Below are positions 11,463 through 22,450 of a stretch of 64,000 nt of DNA, piece by piece. Below the pieces are notes generated by a model. The model made no database searches. It saw only the letters and a list, made by a program, of their open reading frames with translations, and had not been told where the DNA came from. Source of the DNA: Neoceratodus forsteri (lineage: Eukaryota > Chordata > Ceratodontiformes > Ceratodontidae). Location of the stretch: positions 889,758,001 through 889,822,000 of the forward strand of contig CM057456.1 of assembly GCA_016271365.2 (NCBI GenBank), written 5' to 3'. The position numbers and the translations under genes are program-made. The stretch's first letter is position 1; every line of letters starts with the position of its first letter.

Positions 11463-11815
11463 GTGCCTTTCAAAACCAACCTGTTCCTATAGTATTACGT
11501 ATGCACTAGTTTTCTCGATTAGCCTGTTTTCAGTCTGTACACCACACACTGTATCTTGTGTGACCCACTGGGACCCCTAATGACTTATTGTTGTGTGCTC
11601 TTCTGCAACTTGCCTATGTTAACTTGCTCTTGCTGTTGCCTTGTTCTTGCCTGCTATGTATGCTGTTTGTATCTCATCGGTACTGTTCCCCACTGTCTTG
11701 CTTCACAAATATATTGTCTCCCCTCCCTGCGACGAGGTGCCTTTGTAAATGAGTCTTTGACTCAAAGGTTTGTAAATCCGATATATGAATTAAATAAAAT
11801 AAATAATTAAATTCC

Positions 11816-12436
11816 TTGTTTGCCTGATGCCCTGTTCTCCCCTGCTGGCACTGAGACTTTCCAAATGAAGGTAGGGTGTCCAGCTCTGCCCCTGATAACT
11901 TTTCTGAGGGAATCTCTGCAAATGACACAGCTGCTATAACTAATCTCCTCTGGAGTATTTACTTTCACTTTTACTTAAAACAATGCTCAAAAGCAGCATA
12001 AAGAACAAGTTATGGTTGTCATACTACTTTTGAGGGTGTTTGCCTCAATAGCAAAAATAAGTGGGCAAATAGAGCTCTATTATTGTGCCTTTCCTGCCAG
12101 TTCTTTGCAGAGGCTTCCTCTAAAGGCAGAGCTAGTGACTGCCTCCATTTTGAAAGTCTCAGTGCCAAGAGGTTTTGAAAATTCTAAGTGGTATTATTTA
12201 AACATATGGTAATAGTTTATGTTGTGGAGGAAGCCTTTATTGTAAATACTCTATTTTTAGATACTGTATTTACTCTTGTCTGCTGCTCTTAGCATGTACC
12301 ATAATAGCATGGGTCAAATTATTTATGACATTTCTTTTATCTTAATTTTCATATAAACACCAGGCAACACATTAAGTAATTCTTTGCACATGTGTTTTAT
12401 AAATGCCACCAGAACCTGGATCTTTAACGGTATTAC
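11816..12436. other. Unassigned DNA
   Basis: No protein similarity, RNA or repeat end is recognised between the Rex1-like tail and the palindromic element. Short frames on both strands look like chance. Confidence 0.4.
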
Positions 12437-12640
12437 ATATAAAATAATACATGGGGTAGTGTGCACAACAAGAATTTTACACACACTCGATGTGTTGGAT
12501 GCTACATAAACCCCAAGAGCGAAGCTCAAGGGGTTTATTCAAGCATCCAACATGCTTTCTCTCGGGTTTATGTAGCATCCAACACCAAGGGTGTGTGTAA
12601 AAGTCAAATTTTGCACAATACCCCATGTATTGTTTTATAT
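12437..12640. mobile_element. Palindromic MITE-like hairpin element
   Basis: The two halves are inverted copies. The left half has AATACATGGGGTAGTGTGCA, then TTTTACACACAC and GTGTTGGATGCTACATAAAC. The right half, reverse-complemented, has AATACATGGGGTATTGTGCA, TTTTACACACAC and GTGTTGGATGCTACATAAAC. Arms of about 80-90 bp flank a centre that is itself dyadic (CCCCAAGAGCGAAGCTCAAGGGG). It encodes nothing. Such 200-bp hairpins are usually non-autonomous DNA transposons; the superfamily and target duplication are unresolved. Confidence 0.8.
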
Positions 12641-12813
12641 AAAGCTGGGGAGTGTTTTTTTCACCACAGCAATTAAATAAATAGAAGTTTATCTCCATGC
12701 AGCTGCAGTTGAGTTGACGTGCAGTTTAAATGTTTACTTTTTTTTTAAGTTTGTCGCTGATTTTCACAAAAGTAAAAAAGTATACTGCAAAGAATTAAGA
12801 TTCATACTAGTGA

Positions 12814-12847
12814 TCGATCGATCTTTCTCTCTATCTCTCTCTCTATC

Positions 12848-12910
<63 letters not shown>

Positions 12911-13090
12911 CTCTATCTATATATCTGTCTATCTACCTATCTGTCTGTCTATCTATCTATCTATCTATCCATTCAGCCATTCATCCCTCCATCTGTCCAT
13001 TCAGCCATACATCCATCTGTCCATCCATCCATATATCCAGTCATCCATCCACCCATCTATCTGTCTGTCTATCCATCTATTTATCTAGCT
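12814..13090. repeat. (CTAT)n / (TCCA)n compound microsatellite
   Basis: Starts GATCGATCGATC, then TCTC/CTAT repeats to about 12970, then interrupted ATCC/TCCA repeats to 13090. It makes an artefactual Ser-Ile-Tyr-Leu frame on the plus strand. Confidence 0.97.
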
Positions 13091-13164
13091 ACAGTATATT
13101 GCCTCTAGGACAGAGCATCATCGTGTACAGCATGGGCTTTTTTACTGTGTAAATGATACTTAGT

Positions 13165-13490
13165 GTAATTTTTTGTTCAGTGCTTGCAAAAGTTGCTTAC
13201 TGGTGTCCAAGATCTCAGATAAAGTAACATCAGTTGAGAAGGGATAAAGATCTTCAAGGAATTCTGCATTTATATCTTTCACGGATGGAGGTGCTGCCCC
13301 AAAGAAAGTGATTTCATATGGGAGATGGTATGGTCCTGCTTATGTTGCTTGAGTTGAAGGCCAAGCAACCTTCCAGCTTTTTTTTTTACCATCCTCAACA
13401 TGCCAAAGCTGGGCCTTAGCTATATCAAACTGCACTTCCTCCCTGATAGGCCTGGGTGGACTGTTCCACCAGCAATCGGAACCTTCCCCA
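13165..13490 (-). pseudogene. Possible LTR-retroelement integrase C-terminal remnant
   Basis: Minus-strand translation of about 13345-13170 gives an open stretch with LPYEITFFGAAPP followed by a leucine-rich tail. The short PYE...FG...PP pattern resembles the segment after the integrase catalytic core in gypsy or retrovirus-like Pol proteins. Upstream bases (to 13490) have stops. No LTR, protease or RT is visible nearby. This is a weak call; chance similarity is quite possible. Confidence 0.22.
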
Positions 13491-13810
13491 ACTCTAGTGC
13501 TTAGCTACACACTCGTATAAATATGGACTCAGTGGATTGAATCTGGTTCCAAGCCCATAGATAAACTGATACTGTTGCACTGGTTCACCTACCTCCTCTG
13601 CTCAATGTGCATGTGTGCTGCCAGTTCCTGCCCTCCTCCCCAATCACACCCCCAGGCTCTTCTCATCACTGATGATGCTGCTGGCACACCACACTCTATG
13701 TAGAGCATCAGCAGGTGACTGTCAGCAGCCAATGGGAAAGTTCCTGCAAAACAGGTGTCATCTGACACCATCGCCTGCTAGCGTGTGATCAGGTCAGAGC
13801 TGGAGACCTA

Positions 13811-13840
13811 CAGAGAGAGTGAGAGAGAGAGTGAGAGATA
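13811..13840. repeat. (GA)n-rich simple repeat
   Basis: A short AGAGAG/GTGAGAGA tract of about 30 bp. Confidence 0.8.
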
Positions 13841-14177
13841 AGAGGTTAAATAGGCTGGAGGGCCATGAGGGAGAACAAAAAAGCTTTGGCTAAAGTAAAA
13901 ATACCACACCTTTTACTAAACAAAAAAGGGACTTGCTGGTGGTTGATACTGTCTTTTTCCTGTGGTAGCAGGCAGTGTTTCTGGCAGATAGCATGGCCTG
14001 GCCTGGGAAAGACAATTCGGGCAGTCTGCCTGTGTCCGGCTGCTAGTCTGTGCTGCACAGATGCCAAGAAGGAGAGGGAAACCAACATTTTATTGCAGGC
14101 AAAGCAAAAACAACAAGCATTTGTCAATGCCGAATGTTGCTTGCTTCTATGTGCTGTTTAGGTATTTGGAAGTCATT
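13841..14177. other. Unassigned DNA
   Basis: Overlapping frames on both strands (about 13846-14161) match nothing recognisable and exclude each other; neither is called. Confidence 0.4.
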
Positions 14178-15415
14178 GGAGTGCAAATATTGAAAATTTG
14201 CGAACTTACGAGCGTGCGTAGGAACTGCGCAATGCACGCTCGTAAAACAGTCATTTTTAGGAATTTTTTCACCAAATTTTCAACATAGCCATTTTAAGAC
14301 CTCTGCTCATGAACAGTGTCACTGTGATTTTCTTAATTTGTCCCGTACATTGATTTTGCACACCGACTGCGCCATTCTGCACTACATGGGCAGAAACACA
14401 TTTTGGGTGAGATGTGAAAAATGACAGCTGTATTACTCATAAGAAGGTCTGGTAAAATGGCAATGTTGAAAATCTGGAGTGAAAATATTGAAATTTCGCG
14501 AACTTACGAGCCTCGTAGGAACTATAGCATGCGGCCTAAATAAAGTCATTTGGAATTTTGCAAATTTTCAATATGAGATTTTTGGGACCCCTTCTCATGA
14601 ATGATATCACTGTCATGGCAGTATTCAGGCCTGAAGGGTGATTTCACAGTCACTGCACAGTCACTCGTGAAATCAGCCTCGGGCCTGAACACCTGCATAG
14701 CAGTGACATCATTCATGAGAAGAAGTAAAACCTCATGTTAATTTGGTGCAAAATTCCCAAAATGCCTGAGATATGCAACAACAGTTGAAACCCCCTATCT
14801 AAGCCATTATACAGCTTACGACATTCCCTCAGTTCGCGGTCGGCTGAAGAGTGCAGAGCGTGTTCGGTCCACGAGATAAATGGCGCGAGTCGAGTAAGTA
14901 TGGGGTGAGTGGGCGTGGGGAGGCTGGGTGCGCAGTGGGTGGGTGCAGGTTGTGGGAGGGGTCGGGAGCGCTCCACAGGACGTTTCGTTTTCAGGTTAAA
15001 AAAGGCGTCATGGGACCGTTTGCCACGCTAGGGTGAGCTTCAGTGTGGCACAAGGACATTGGGGAGCATTCGGCCGATGGGGATTGGGCACCCGTCGACA
15101 AGACCATTGCCATGCTGGGTGGGCTCCCAGTGTAGCACCTACAACTGGGGGAGGGAGCGCAGCTCAGCCGACGGGACTGGGCACCCGTCGCTCGCAGTAG
15201 GTGTGGGGAGCACGCTGCGCCTGCATGTGGGGAGCTACGGCTTCAGTGGGCTTCTTATCTGCTCACTGAAGCGTAGCTCCCCACTCAACTGTATGCCACT
15301 GCATTTTGGAGCATGTCAGAACAGCTCCAAAATGCATTGGCTTACAGGGGCCGTGCCTGCCAGCTCACTGACTGAATTGGAGGAGGAGGTGACACACCTC
15401 CGAAATCTCTGATGA
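14178..15415 (+). mobile_element. Dyad-rich repeat family, copy 1
   Basis: Two ~300-bp units lie in tandem, starting near 14180 and 14481; each begins GAGTG(C/A)AAATATTGAAA, then GCGAACTTACGAGC. Each unit has internal inverted symmetry, for example AAATTTTCAACAT near 14275 against the antisense relatives at 20.6-21.2 kb. A GC-rich segment follows (about 14820-15410) that includes GGTGGGCTCCCAGTGT and GGATTGGGCACCC. Both parts recur in opposite orientation at 19.6-21.2 kb, so this is a dispersed repeat. It has no coding capacity. The class is unknown, and the exact ends are uncertain by tens of bases. Confidence 0.6.
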
Positions 15416-15535
15416 TGGCACTAAGTTTCTTGCACATGCGTGCAAGCAACATAAAAAGGATTTATAACATTTAAAAAGCAGAGATTGAAGTATGTGTAAG
15501 AGACACAAGTACTACTAATAGAGAAAAGATAGATC

Positions 15536-16190
15536 AGATGGTGGGTGACTGTGTCTATCTGCCAGCAGCAACCCAAAAAAGTACAGAAGAAAAACATACT
15601 GGCAGCAAGTGGATTTGAAAAAGAAAGCAGATTAGAAAGAAATTAACTGAGCAAGTAAAAAGGAGAGATTAGAGTGTGCATTCACCAGCTGCATGTGTTT
15701 GCAGTGCTTCCAAAAAAAGACAGAAGCCTCAGAGAAAATACAGGTAGCAAATAAAAGAAGTAGATTAGAGAAAGACTGAATGAGAGAGAGAAAAAAAGAG
15801 AGATGAGGAAAACAGTGAGTGTGCACTGTGCTGGCTGCCTGTACCTGCTGTAGGTTGCAAAAAATAAATAAAGAAAACTAGTAGTATAGCCTAGAGTTTG
15901 GAGTAATGAGCTGTGAATGAGCTTGGTACATCCAGAAGACCTGAGTTTGATGTTTGATTCCCACAGCCTCCACTTGCACACTGTGTGACTCTGAGGAAGT
16001 CAATTAACTGCCCTAGTGCTCCTGGGTCACCCCTAAAAACAGGTACTTGTGCCTAGTGGGCCATACCTGGTTACCAAAGAATAATAATAATTAAAAATAC
16101 AGCAGATTAGAGAGAGATAGCATGAGTGAAAGGAAAAAAAAGACAGGTGGTGCTGTGCTGGCTGCCTGTAGTTACCTGCATGTCTTATAG
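15536..16190 (+). repeat. ~131-bp tandem repeat units, interrupted by a SINE
   Basis: Diverged units begin at AGCAGATTAGAAAG (about 15626), GTAGATTAGAGAAAG (about 15757) and GCAGATTAGAGAGAG (about 16101). The second and third also share GTGCTGGCTGCCTGTA. The first two starts are 131 bp apart. The third is about 344 bp from the second, which equals one period plus the ~213-bp SINE between them. A still older unit may begin near 15536. Confidence 0.6.
15888..16098 (+). mobile_element. tRNA-derived CORE-SINE (MIR-like)
   Basis: The head has TAGCCTAGAG (A-box-like, about 15890) and GTTTGATTCCC (B-box-like, about 15952), giving an internal RNA polymerase III promoter. The middle, CTGTGTGACTCTGAGGAAGT then CAATTAACTGCCC (about 15980-16012), is recognisable as the CORE domain shared by MIR-type SINEs. 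The 3' tail (16040-16096), GGTACTTGTGCCTAGTGG, CCTGGTTACCAAAGAA and AATAATAATAATT, resembles a LINE 3' end at 4.7 kb. It is inserted inside a ~131-bp tandem repeat. Confidence 0.75.
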
Positions 16191-16669
16191 GTGTCCCCTC
16201 CTAGTGGGTCCCAGGCTTGTCTCCCTTTCACTTTGAAGTTTTACTTTATTGTTTTATACAAATTATGATTTATGCCCTGTTTTATGCATTTCCACATTTA
16301 TTACAATATTTATAGATAATCAGAATAATTAGACTCCCCCCATTCCCGTTCTTATTTAGTAAGGATCAGAACTTTACTGAGTTCTAACAGCCCTTCTCCC
16401 TGATTTATTCATCATATGGCATGCTGAATTCTATTAATTGTGTCCAGATCTCCCCTCCATAATCAGATTCAACAGGCCCTTACATAGTCATGTAAGGAGC
16501 AGTTACTTTCCTGGCCAGATTTTCAGAGTGCCCTTAGAACTTTGCATGGTGCATCAACCACCCACCTTGCATCAACTCCAGGTGTGCCAAATACTGTGCA
16601 CTGCATTTTGCAAGAAAATCATTCTGTGTAGCAAAGTCCCCCAAAGTGATGCAAGAGGTTCACTGCATT
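16191..16669. other. Unassigned DNA left of nested L1 insertions
   Basis: No gene or element is recognised. The sequence just before 16670 is the pre-insertion flank of the L1 (+); it continues at 28154. Confidence 0.5.
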
Positions 16670-16682
16670 AAAAATATGATGC
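16670..16682 (+). repeat. Target-site duplication (left) of the L1 (+)
   Basis: AAAAATATGATGC, repeated exactly at 28141-28153 after the poly-A end of the plus-strand L1. A 13-bp duplication flanking a poly-A element is the mark of target-primed reverse transcription. Confidence 0.85.
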
Positions 16683-16701
16683 GCTGTTTACTACTATCCT
16701 T
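16683..16701 (+). repeat. Target-site duplication (right side of L1 (-) 3' end)
   Basis: GCTGTTTACTACTATCCTT, 19 bp, repeated without mismatch at 26474-26492. It brackets the minus-strand L1 exactly between its T-run (poly-A on the minus strand) and its 5' end. Confidence 0.92.
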
Positions 16702-17079
16702 TTTTTTTATAATTAAACTTTATTGAATACATTTAGAATAGTATTACAAATAACATCAAAAAAGAACAAATGTAAAATCATTTCAAGGTGTCAGGTCCAT
16801 CTCATTAGATATGATCAAGTTTAAAAAATATAAACTAGGAATAATCAAAAGATTATTACCTTCCTCCTGAAGGTTTATCTAAAAATAAAAGCAATCCTGA
16901 AAAGTTGAGATACAAGATCATTTTAGGTATAAACATTATAAGAACTCACATAAATTGCTCTACAATTATCAGGATACCTACAGCTCTAAGTCCAGTCTGT
17001 ATAGGAGTGAACAGTGCTCTTATCAAGTCTGTATATGAGTAGTCTCTTTGCTGAAATCTGCTCAACTATGTGATTCTAT

Positions 17080-19600
17080 TAATTACATAGTTAAGGGACA
17101 AAACCAGAGGTTTCTTGGAAGTTGGTAACTGATCCAGGGTGACCAAATCTTATCAAACACAGGTTGTTTATTTATATACTTATATACAGCTTTCTCTAGG
17201 TCAGAAATAAAACTGACAATCTGATGCCAAGAATGGAGACTAGGTATGTGAACTGTATGCCAATATTTAGTAATTGCCTTTTTGGCACACACCATCAGTA
17301 ATAACAATAACTTTTTGAGGGAAGGGTTAAATTTACATCCTCTGAGATACAGTAATATGTAATAGGACCGGGGGGCTGTTATTTCAGTCTGTCAAAAATC
17401 CATTTGGAGGCCCTAGCAATCTTCTGCCAAAAAGAAATAAGACTTTGGCAGAAACAAAAAAAAACATGTGATTGATCCGCTGAGGTCTTGCCCTGTCATC
17501 TCCAACAATACCCTGCACCTGGCCTTCCATAATGCTTCACCCTAGCTGGTGTCAAAAAATATCTGACCCTACATTTTCAAGTAAACTCCTTTATATAAGG
17601 AGTACATGCTATAGCAGAGGAAAGGGATATTGATTGTAATCAATCATCCCATGAGATTACACCATCCAATTCTTGTTCCCACTTATTGTAATTGAGGCGA
17701 ATGAAGTCTACAAATAAATTCCTAAGTCCTGAATACCAATGCCCTATTAAATGTTCCTTTTCTTTACCTAGCTGTGCTGTTATTAGTAAGTCCACCAAGG
17801 GGGTACCCATTATAACAGAGATGTCTCCATAGAAATAATAAGTATGCAAATATGAATTCAATTGAAGATACCTATAATGATCTAACTGTGCCAGACCAAA
17901 CCTAGCTTGAAGTTTACTAAATGAAATAAAACCCTGCTTGTCAAACAACTGGTGATAATAAATTAAGCCCAGCCTCGCCCATCCCCTAAGAAATATGCCC
18001 TGTGTATTCAAAGGGTTACCCAAATCATGCACCATTGAGGCAATACACACTAACACACCAAAAGAAAGATACTTATGGATAGTTCACCATTGTTTCAAGA
18101 CAGTTCCAGTGAAAGTAGAATAATGCGACAAAGACCCTCAGTCGGGCAGAAAAGAGACTAGAGTCTTATTATTATGAAGGTCATTAAGTACAAACTCCAT
18201 GTCCTTCCAATAAGCTTGATAAGTACAACTGGTCCAGCACCAAACAATCCTAAATTGTGCCACTTGAGAATACCATTTAAAATTAGAGAAGCCTATTCCT
18301 TCCTGCTTAGATGACAAATATAAGGAGGAGCAGGAAGTGTTTGCAAGAGAAACAACACCCTAGGTAACACATTCATTTTCAGTAACTCCAACCTGCGCCA
18401 AAAAGAGAAAGGAAGAGTGGACTAACGGGTCAAGTCCTGTCTAAGAAGGACAGTAAGCAGTTCATAATTCATAATGTCACTATGGTCTAAAGATTTAGTA
18501 AGAGCCAGCCTAGGTACTTTATATAGTTTCTGTTCCATCTAATCAGGAGTAATTCCAAGATTTCATCCGGGGGGATATAGTGACAGGCCAGAACCTCCAT
18601 CTTCAATTTATTCAATCGGAAATGTGACACCCTCTCAAAACTCTCGAGTATGCTAAATACTTCCTGTAAAGAAGATGTAGGATTAGTCAATGTTAACAAA
18701 ATGACATCTACGAACAACGTGATATGATAATCTCAGCCCCCCATTGGTATCACCTCTATCCCCTTAGAGTGACAAATTAAACAAACTAAAGGCTCAAAAT
18801 ACAACCAAATAAAGGGGAGAGAGTGCATCCCTGTCTCGTGCCTCTATATAATTTGAAAACTGGGGAAAGATAACCATTAACCTTCACATATGCCTGAGGA
18901 GCATCATATATCTTCTGCAACATTGTAATAAAATGTAAGAGGAACCCAAATATGTGTAAAACTTTCCATAGATAAGGCCAAGACACATGATCAAAGGCCT
19001 TCTCCGCATCCAGACTGGCCAGGACCAGTGGGATTGACCTCTTTAAGACATGCTCTAACAAAAGAAATGTATGACTAATATTATCATGGACCTGCCGTTT
19101 TCAGACAAAACCCGCCTGGTCCCAGTCCACCAAGGATGGGAGAAGGCCTCCCATCCTTGAGGCAACAATAGACATAAATATTTTATAATCCACATTGCGA
19201 ATCAAAATCAGACAATAGGATTTCTGGTCTACTGGGATTTTTATCTGGCTTTAATAAAACAGAAATGATTGCCAAATTCCAAGATAGAGGTGGAAGGGCA
19301 CCTTCTTGTACAAAGCAGAAAACACGAAACAGCTTGGGAGCCAATGCAGGACATAGTGCCTTAACGTTATAAAAATCAGTGGAGAAGCCATCTGTACTAG
19401 GGCTTTGCCCCGATTTGAGATGTGATATAGCCTCCTGAACCTCTTTCAATTCGATTGGCTGCAAGAGAAAAGCTGCTTGAGCCAAAGTTAACTTAGGCAG
19501 TTGTACCCATCATATGAGGGTGTCAAGTTGTACTTTTGTTGGTGAAGAATCTAGTGAGTAGAGAGAAGGAAAAGTCTCAAAATATCAAAAGGATGTCCTC
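17080..19600 (-). pseudogene. L1 ORF2 reverse transcriptase and C-terminus
   Basis: Resumes below the insertion at about 19590 (FETFPSLYSLDSS), then IELKEVQEAISHLKSGQSP (about 19450; family LPSGKAPGPDG), WNLAIISVLLKPDKNP, LASLDAEKAFDHVSWPYLW (about 19030) and VNGYLSPVFKLYRGTRQGC (about 18880). The active-site box at 18717 reads FVDV where L1 has FADD, so the second aspartate is lost. The C-terminal region continues through GWARLGLIYYHQLF (about 17975) and ISFWQKIARASKW (about 17410) to about 17080. Multiple stops; not functional. Confidence 0.82.
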
Positions 19601-19614
19601 TGACCGATATACCT

Positions 19615-21235
19615 CTTTACCTGTCATGCAGTGTTTTTAATTTTTACAGCTGTGGGTGGAGCCTACAGCTGTTTTGCGATCAGTAGCCTGAAAATGGCAG
19701 ATCATGGCAATGTTCCATTGGACTTTTGGAAATATCCTTCCAAAAGTCCAGCAGAGCTGGGAGCACTTTGCCATGGTCAGCCGCTATGGAGTAACAGACG
19801 CACTATTTTGGCTGTTACTTCAGCATTCTGGTACGAGAACTGTGTGCATGCACATCTCACGCACATGTGCAGTTCTGCTGGCACCACCATCTTGAAAATG
19901 GCAGAATGCCATTCACTGCAACTATGCATGTGTGAATGCCACACATGTGCAGCTGCGTTTCCACCATCTTGCAGATGGCACTCCTCCTGCTCCCTCCCAC
20001 TGCTGCTGTCCTCCCCGCTTCCTCCATTCTATCCCAGCCCTGGCAGCAAATAAAACCCTCCCACTCCTTCCAACTGCTACTGTCCTCCCTGCTCCCTCCA
20101 TTCCCCATCCCCACACCGATATCGGGGTGCCTAATACCCATGTTGGCATCATGTACCTCCCAGCTCATGTGACACACTGGGAGCCCACCCCAGTGTGCCC
20201 AAATTTGTGGGTTTTTTTCGTTCTCTCCCACTGCTGCTGTCCTCCCTGCTGCCTCTATTCCCCATCCCCATGCTGAAATCAGGGTGCCCAATCCCTGTGT
20301 CAGCATCATGTACCCCCCAAGTCATGTGGCACACTGGGAGCCCACCCCAGTGTGCCCACATTTATGTTTGTTTCCCCAATGTAAAGAAAACCACTCCAAC
20401 TTCTTTTTTTTACCTGTTAAAGAAAACAGTCCATCGTCATTGCCCCAGTCCCCCTCCCTCCCCCATCCCCACCCTCCCACTGAGCACCCACCTCCTTGCA
20501 GTCCCCATTAACCCATACTTCCCATCCAGAGGTTGGTGTTGTCATCTTCTCTGGACCAGGATCTGCGCACTCTCCAAAGCCGAACCACAAACTGAAGAAT
20601 CAAAAGTAAGCATAGTATAATGGCAGTCAATGGGATTTTCAAGTTATGTAGATATGTCAGCCATTTTTAAGAATTTTGGCCCAAAATTTTCAACATGGGG
20701 TTCTTGGGAACCCACCTCGTGAACACTGTCACTGTCATTTTTTTACTTGGTCCCAAAAGGTGATTTTACGGTCACTGTGTGGACTCACTTTTTGGGACTG
20801 ATTAACAAAATGACAGTGCCACTGTTCATTAGGTGAGGTTCTAAAAAGCCCATGTTGCAAATTTGGTGAAAAAATTCCAAAAAATGATTGAGTTATGACT
20901 GCGTTGCACAGTTTCTACACATGCTCCTAACTTCATCAATTTGTAATATTTTCACTCCAGATTTTCTACATTGAAGTTTTTGCACACCTTCTTATTAACA
21001 GTGCAGGTGTCACTTTTCACATCCTGCCTAAAACATGTTTTCACACCTGTAGTACAGAATGGCACAGTCGCTCTGTGAAATCACCTTTCAGGACAAGTAA
21101 ATGAAATGACAGTGGCACTCTTCATGAGGTGGGGTCCAAAAAAGGCCATGCTGAAAATTTGGTGAAACAACTCCAAAAAATGGCCACTTTACACCTGGTT
21201 ATTCAAAATGTTGTACTCATGAGTGTAACTTTGGT
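19615..21235 (-). mobile_element. Dyad-rich/GC-rich repeat family, copy 2, inserted in L1 ORF2
   Basis: The L1 coding trace stops at about 21240 and resumes at about 19600, so this segment is an insertion. From 20640 to 21200 it has the dyad repeat (AAATTTTCAACATGGGGTT near 20685 and, inverted, AAATTTGGTGAAAAAATTCC near 20858). From 19620 to 20620 it is GC-rich with tandem repeats. The same two modules occur at 14.18-15.41 kb in the opposite order and orientation. A perfect 12-bp-stem hairpin lies at 19720-19749. No protein is encoded. Confidence 0.65.
19985..20385. repeat. 157-bp tandem repeat in the GC-rich insert
   Basis: TGTCCTCCCTGCTCCCTCCA at 20081 recurs as TGTCCTCCCTGCTGCCTCTA at 20238. 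Each is followed by ATTCCCCATCCCCA, a GGGTGCC block and CACTGGGAGCCCACCCCAGT. A partial earlier unit starts near 20007. The frames seen here on both strands are repeat artefacts. Confidence 0.8.
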
Positions 21236-21239
21236 CATT

Positions 21240-22450
21240 TGGCAGCTTGCCACAGACGTATCGTCTCTGGCTACAGCTTGTTAATAATGTGGCTGCTGCC
21301 CTATGTACTCGAAGCTGACGAGCTAAGTACCTAGCCTGTTTTGGCCCATCCATATGTTACCGCTGTTTCAAATAGAAAAGAGCATGCTCTATATTCACGT
21401 GTATAAGTTTCTGTAGCTCCACCTTCATGTTGAGCAATTTATGATGAGCAGATATATCCCCCTGCATTAAAGTTGTTTTCAGCTCCTGAAGTTCTAGGTT
21501 CAGTTCTTTAGTTCTACATTCTTGTTCCCTATGTTTAGCTACAGCATAGGAAAGTAATTTACACCTTCAGCCTTCAGCGGATCCCCCAGTATACTGGGAA
21601 TAACATCACCTCTATCATTCATTTCCAAAAACTCCTTAATTTGCTCCACCAATTCTGAAATTAAAGCTTGATCTTTCAAGAATCCTAGGAGAAGGTGCCA
21701 AAATGTATGCAGCTGCTTAATATCAAAATTTAGTGTAGCTAAAAGTGGAGTATGATCCAAAAGAAGGATAGGACTGAAATCAACTCCATTAACTAATCCC
21801 TGGCACTCTATAGTTGTAAAAAAATAGTCTGTTCTTGCAGAGCTACCATGGGCAGCTGAAAAATGCATGTAAGCCCTCTCTGTACTGTTAAAAAAAAATG
21901 ATATACATCAACAATACCTAAATGTTGTAGGGTTTGGCATACATATTTAGAGACACTGGAATATCGATATGTCTTAGGTTTAGAGGAATTTAATTCAGGG
22001 TTTAAGACCAAATTCAGATCCCCACCCAAAGTAAGCAGCTTTTCAACACGGGTACTAAAGTGGTGAAGAATTTAACAAGAAAGACTTTTTCCAAAAGTGG
22101 TGGGAAGTATATATTAACTAATGTGACATCCTGTGCATTCAAGACTCCAATCACAATAAGGCATCGCCCTTCCTCATCTATCGTAAGTCTGATGCTCAAA
22201 TGGCAGCCCTTTTCTACACAAAGTGAGAACCCCCCTTCACTTACCAGTTAGAGATGATGCAGAGAATACCTATGCAAAGCCCAATCTCAAAATTTTTAAG
22301 AGATCCTCCTGTGATAAGTGTGTCTCTTGGAAAATATTATATCTGCCTGTTGCCATCTACAATATTGCAGCAGCCGGAGATGTTTCACTGGATTGGTTAT
22401 GCCATTTACATTACACAATAATTTTTTTTTTTAAGTCCTGAACCATACTT
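21240..22450 (-). pseudogene. L1 ORF2 endonuclease (APE) and post-EN region
   Basis: Minus-strand fragments: NVNGITNPVKHLRLLQY (about 22415, ORF2 start), ADIIF then ETHLSQEDLLK (about 22330), LIVIGVLNAQDVTLVNIYFPP (22160-22100), GGDLNLVLNPELNSSKP (22027-21975, family GGDFN) and TDYFFTTIECQGLVNGVDFSPILLLDHTPL (about 21825-21750; family SRIDYF...SDH). The catalytic QETH glutamate is present, and DLN replaces DFN. Stops and frame changes occur throughout. The coding trace continues to about 21240 (YLARQLRVHRAAA), where a foreign insertion interrupts it. Confidence 0.8.

Larger units (their letters stand above)
9343..11815 (+). mobile_element. Rex1/Babar-like LINE, copy 1 (5' truncated)
   Basis: This copy starts just after where the endonuclease would end (QLDWSPISLA at 9359) and runs through RT to a 3' UTR ending GTGCCTTTGTAAATGAGTC, then TTTGTAAATCCGATAT and an AAATAAAATAAAT tail. 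Two other plus-strand copies (29.9-38.2 and 54.1-58.05 kb) have matching protein and matching 3' ends. The Rex1/Babar assignment rests on the RT (IDLSKAFDTV, SILGPTLFSLF, YADDAVL); a neighbouring clade of the CR1 group is the main alternative. Confidence 0.8.

Noticed and set aside
12714..13088. 124-codon frame rich in Ser-Ile-Tyr-Leu
   Set aside because: Translation of the (CTAT)n microsatellite.
13846..14161. Overlapping sense and antisense frames of 93-98 codons
   Set aside because: No similarity to known proteins, no splice context and mutual overlap.
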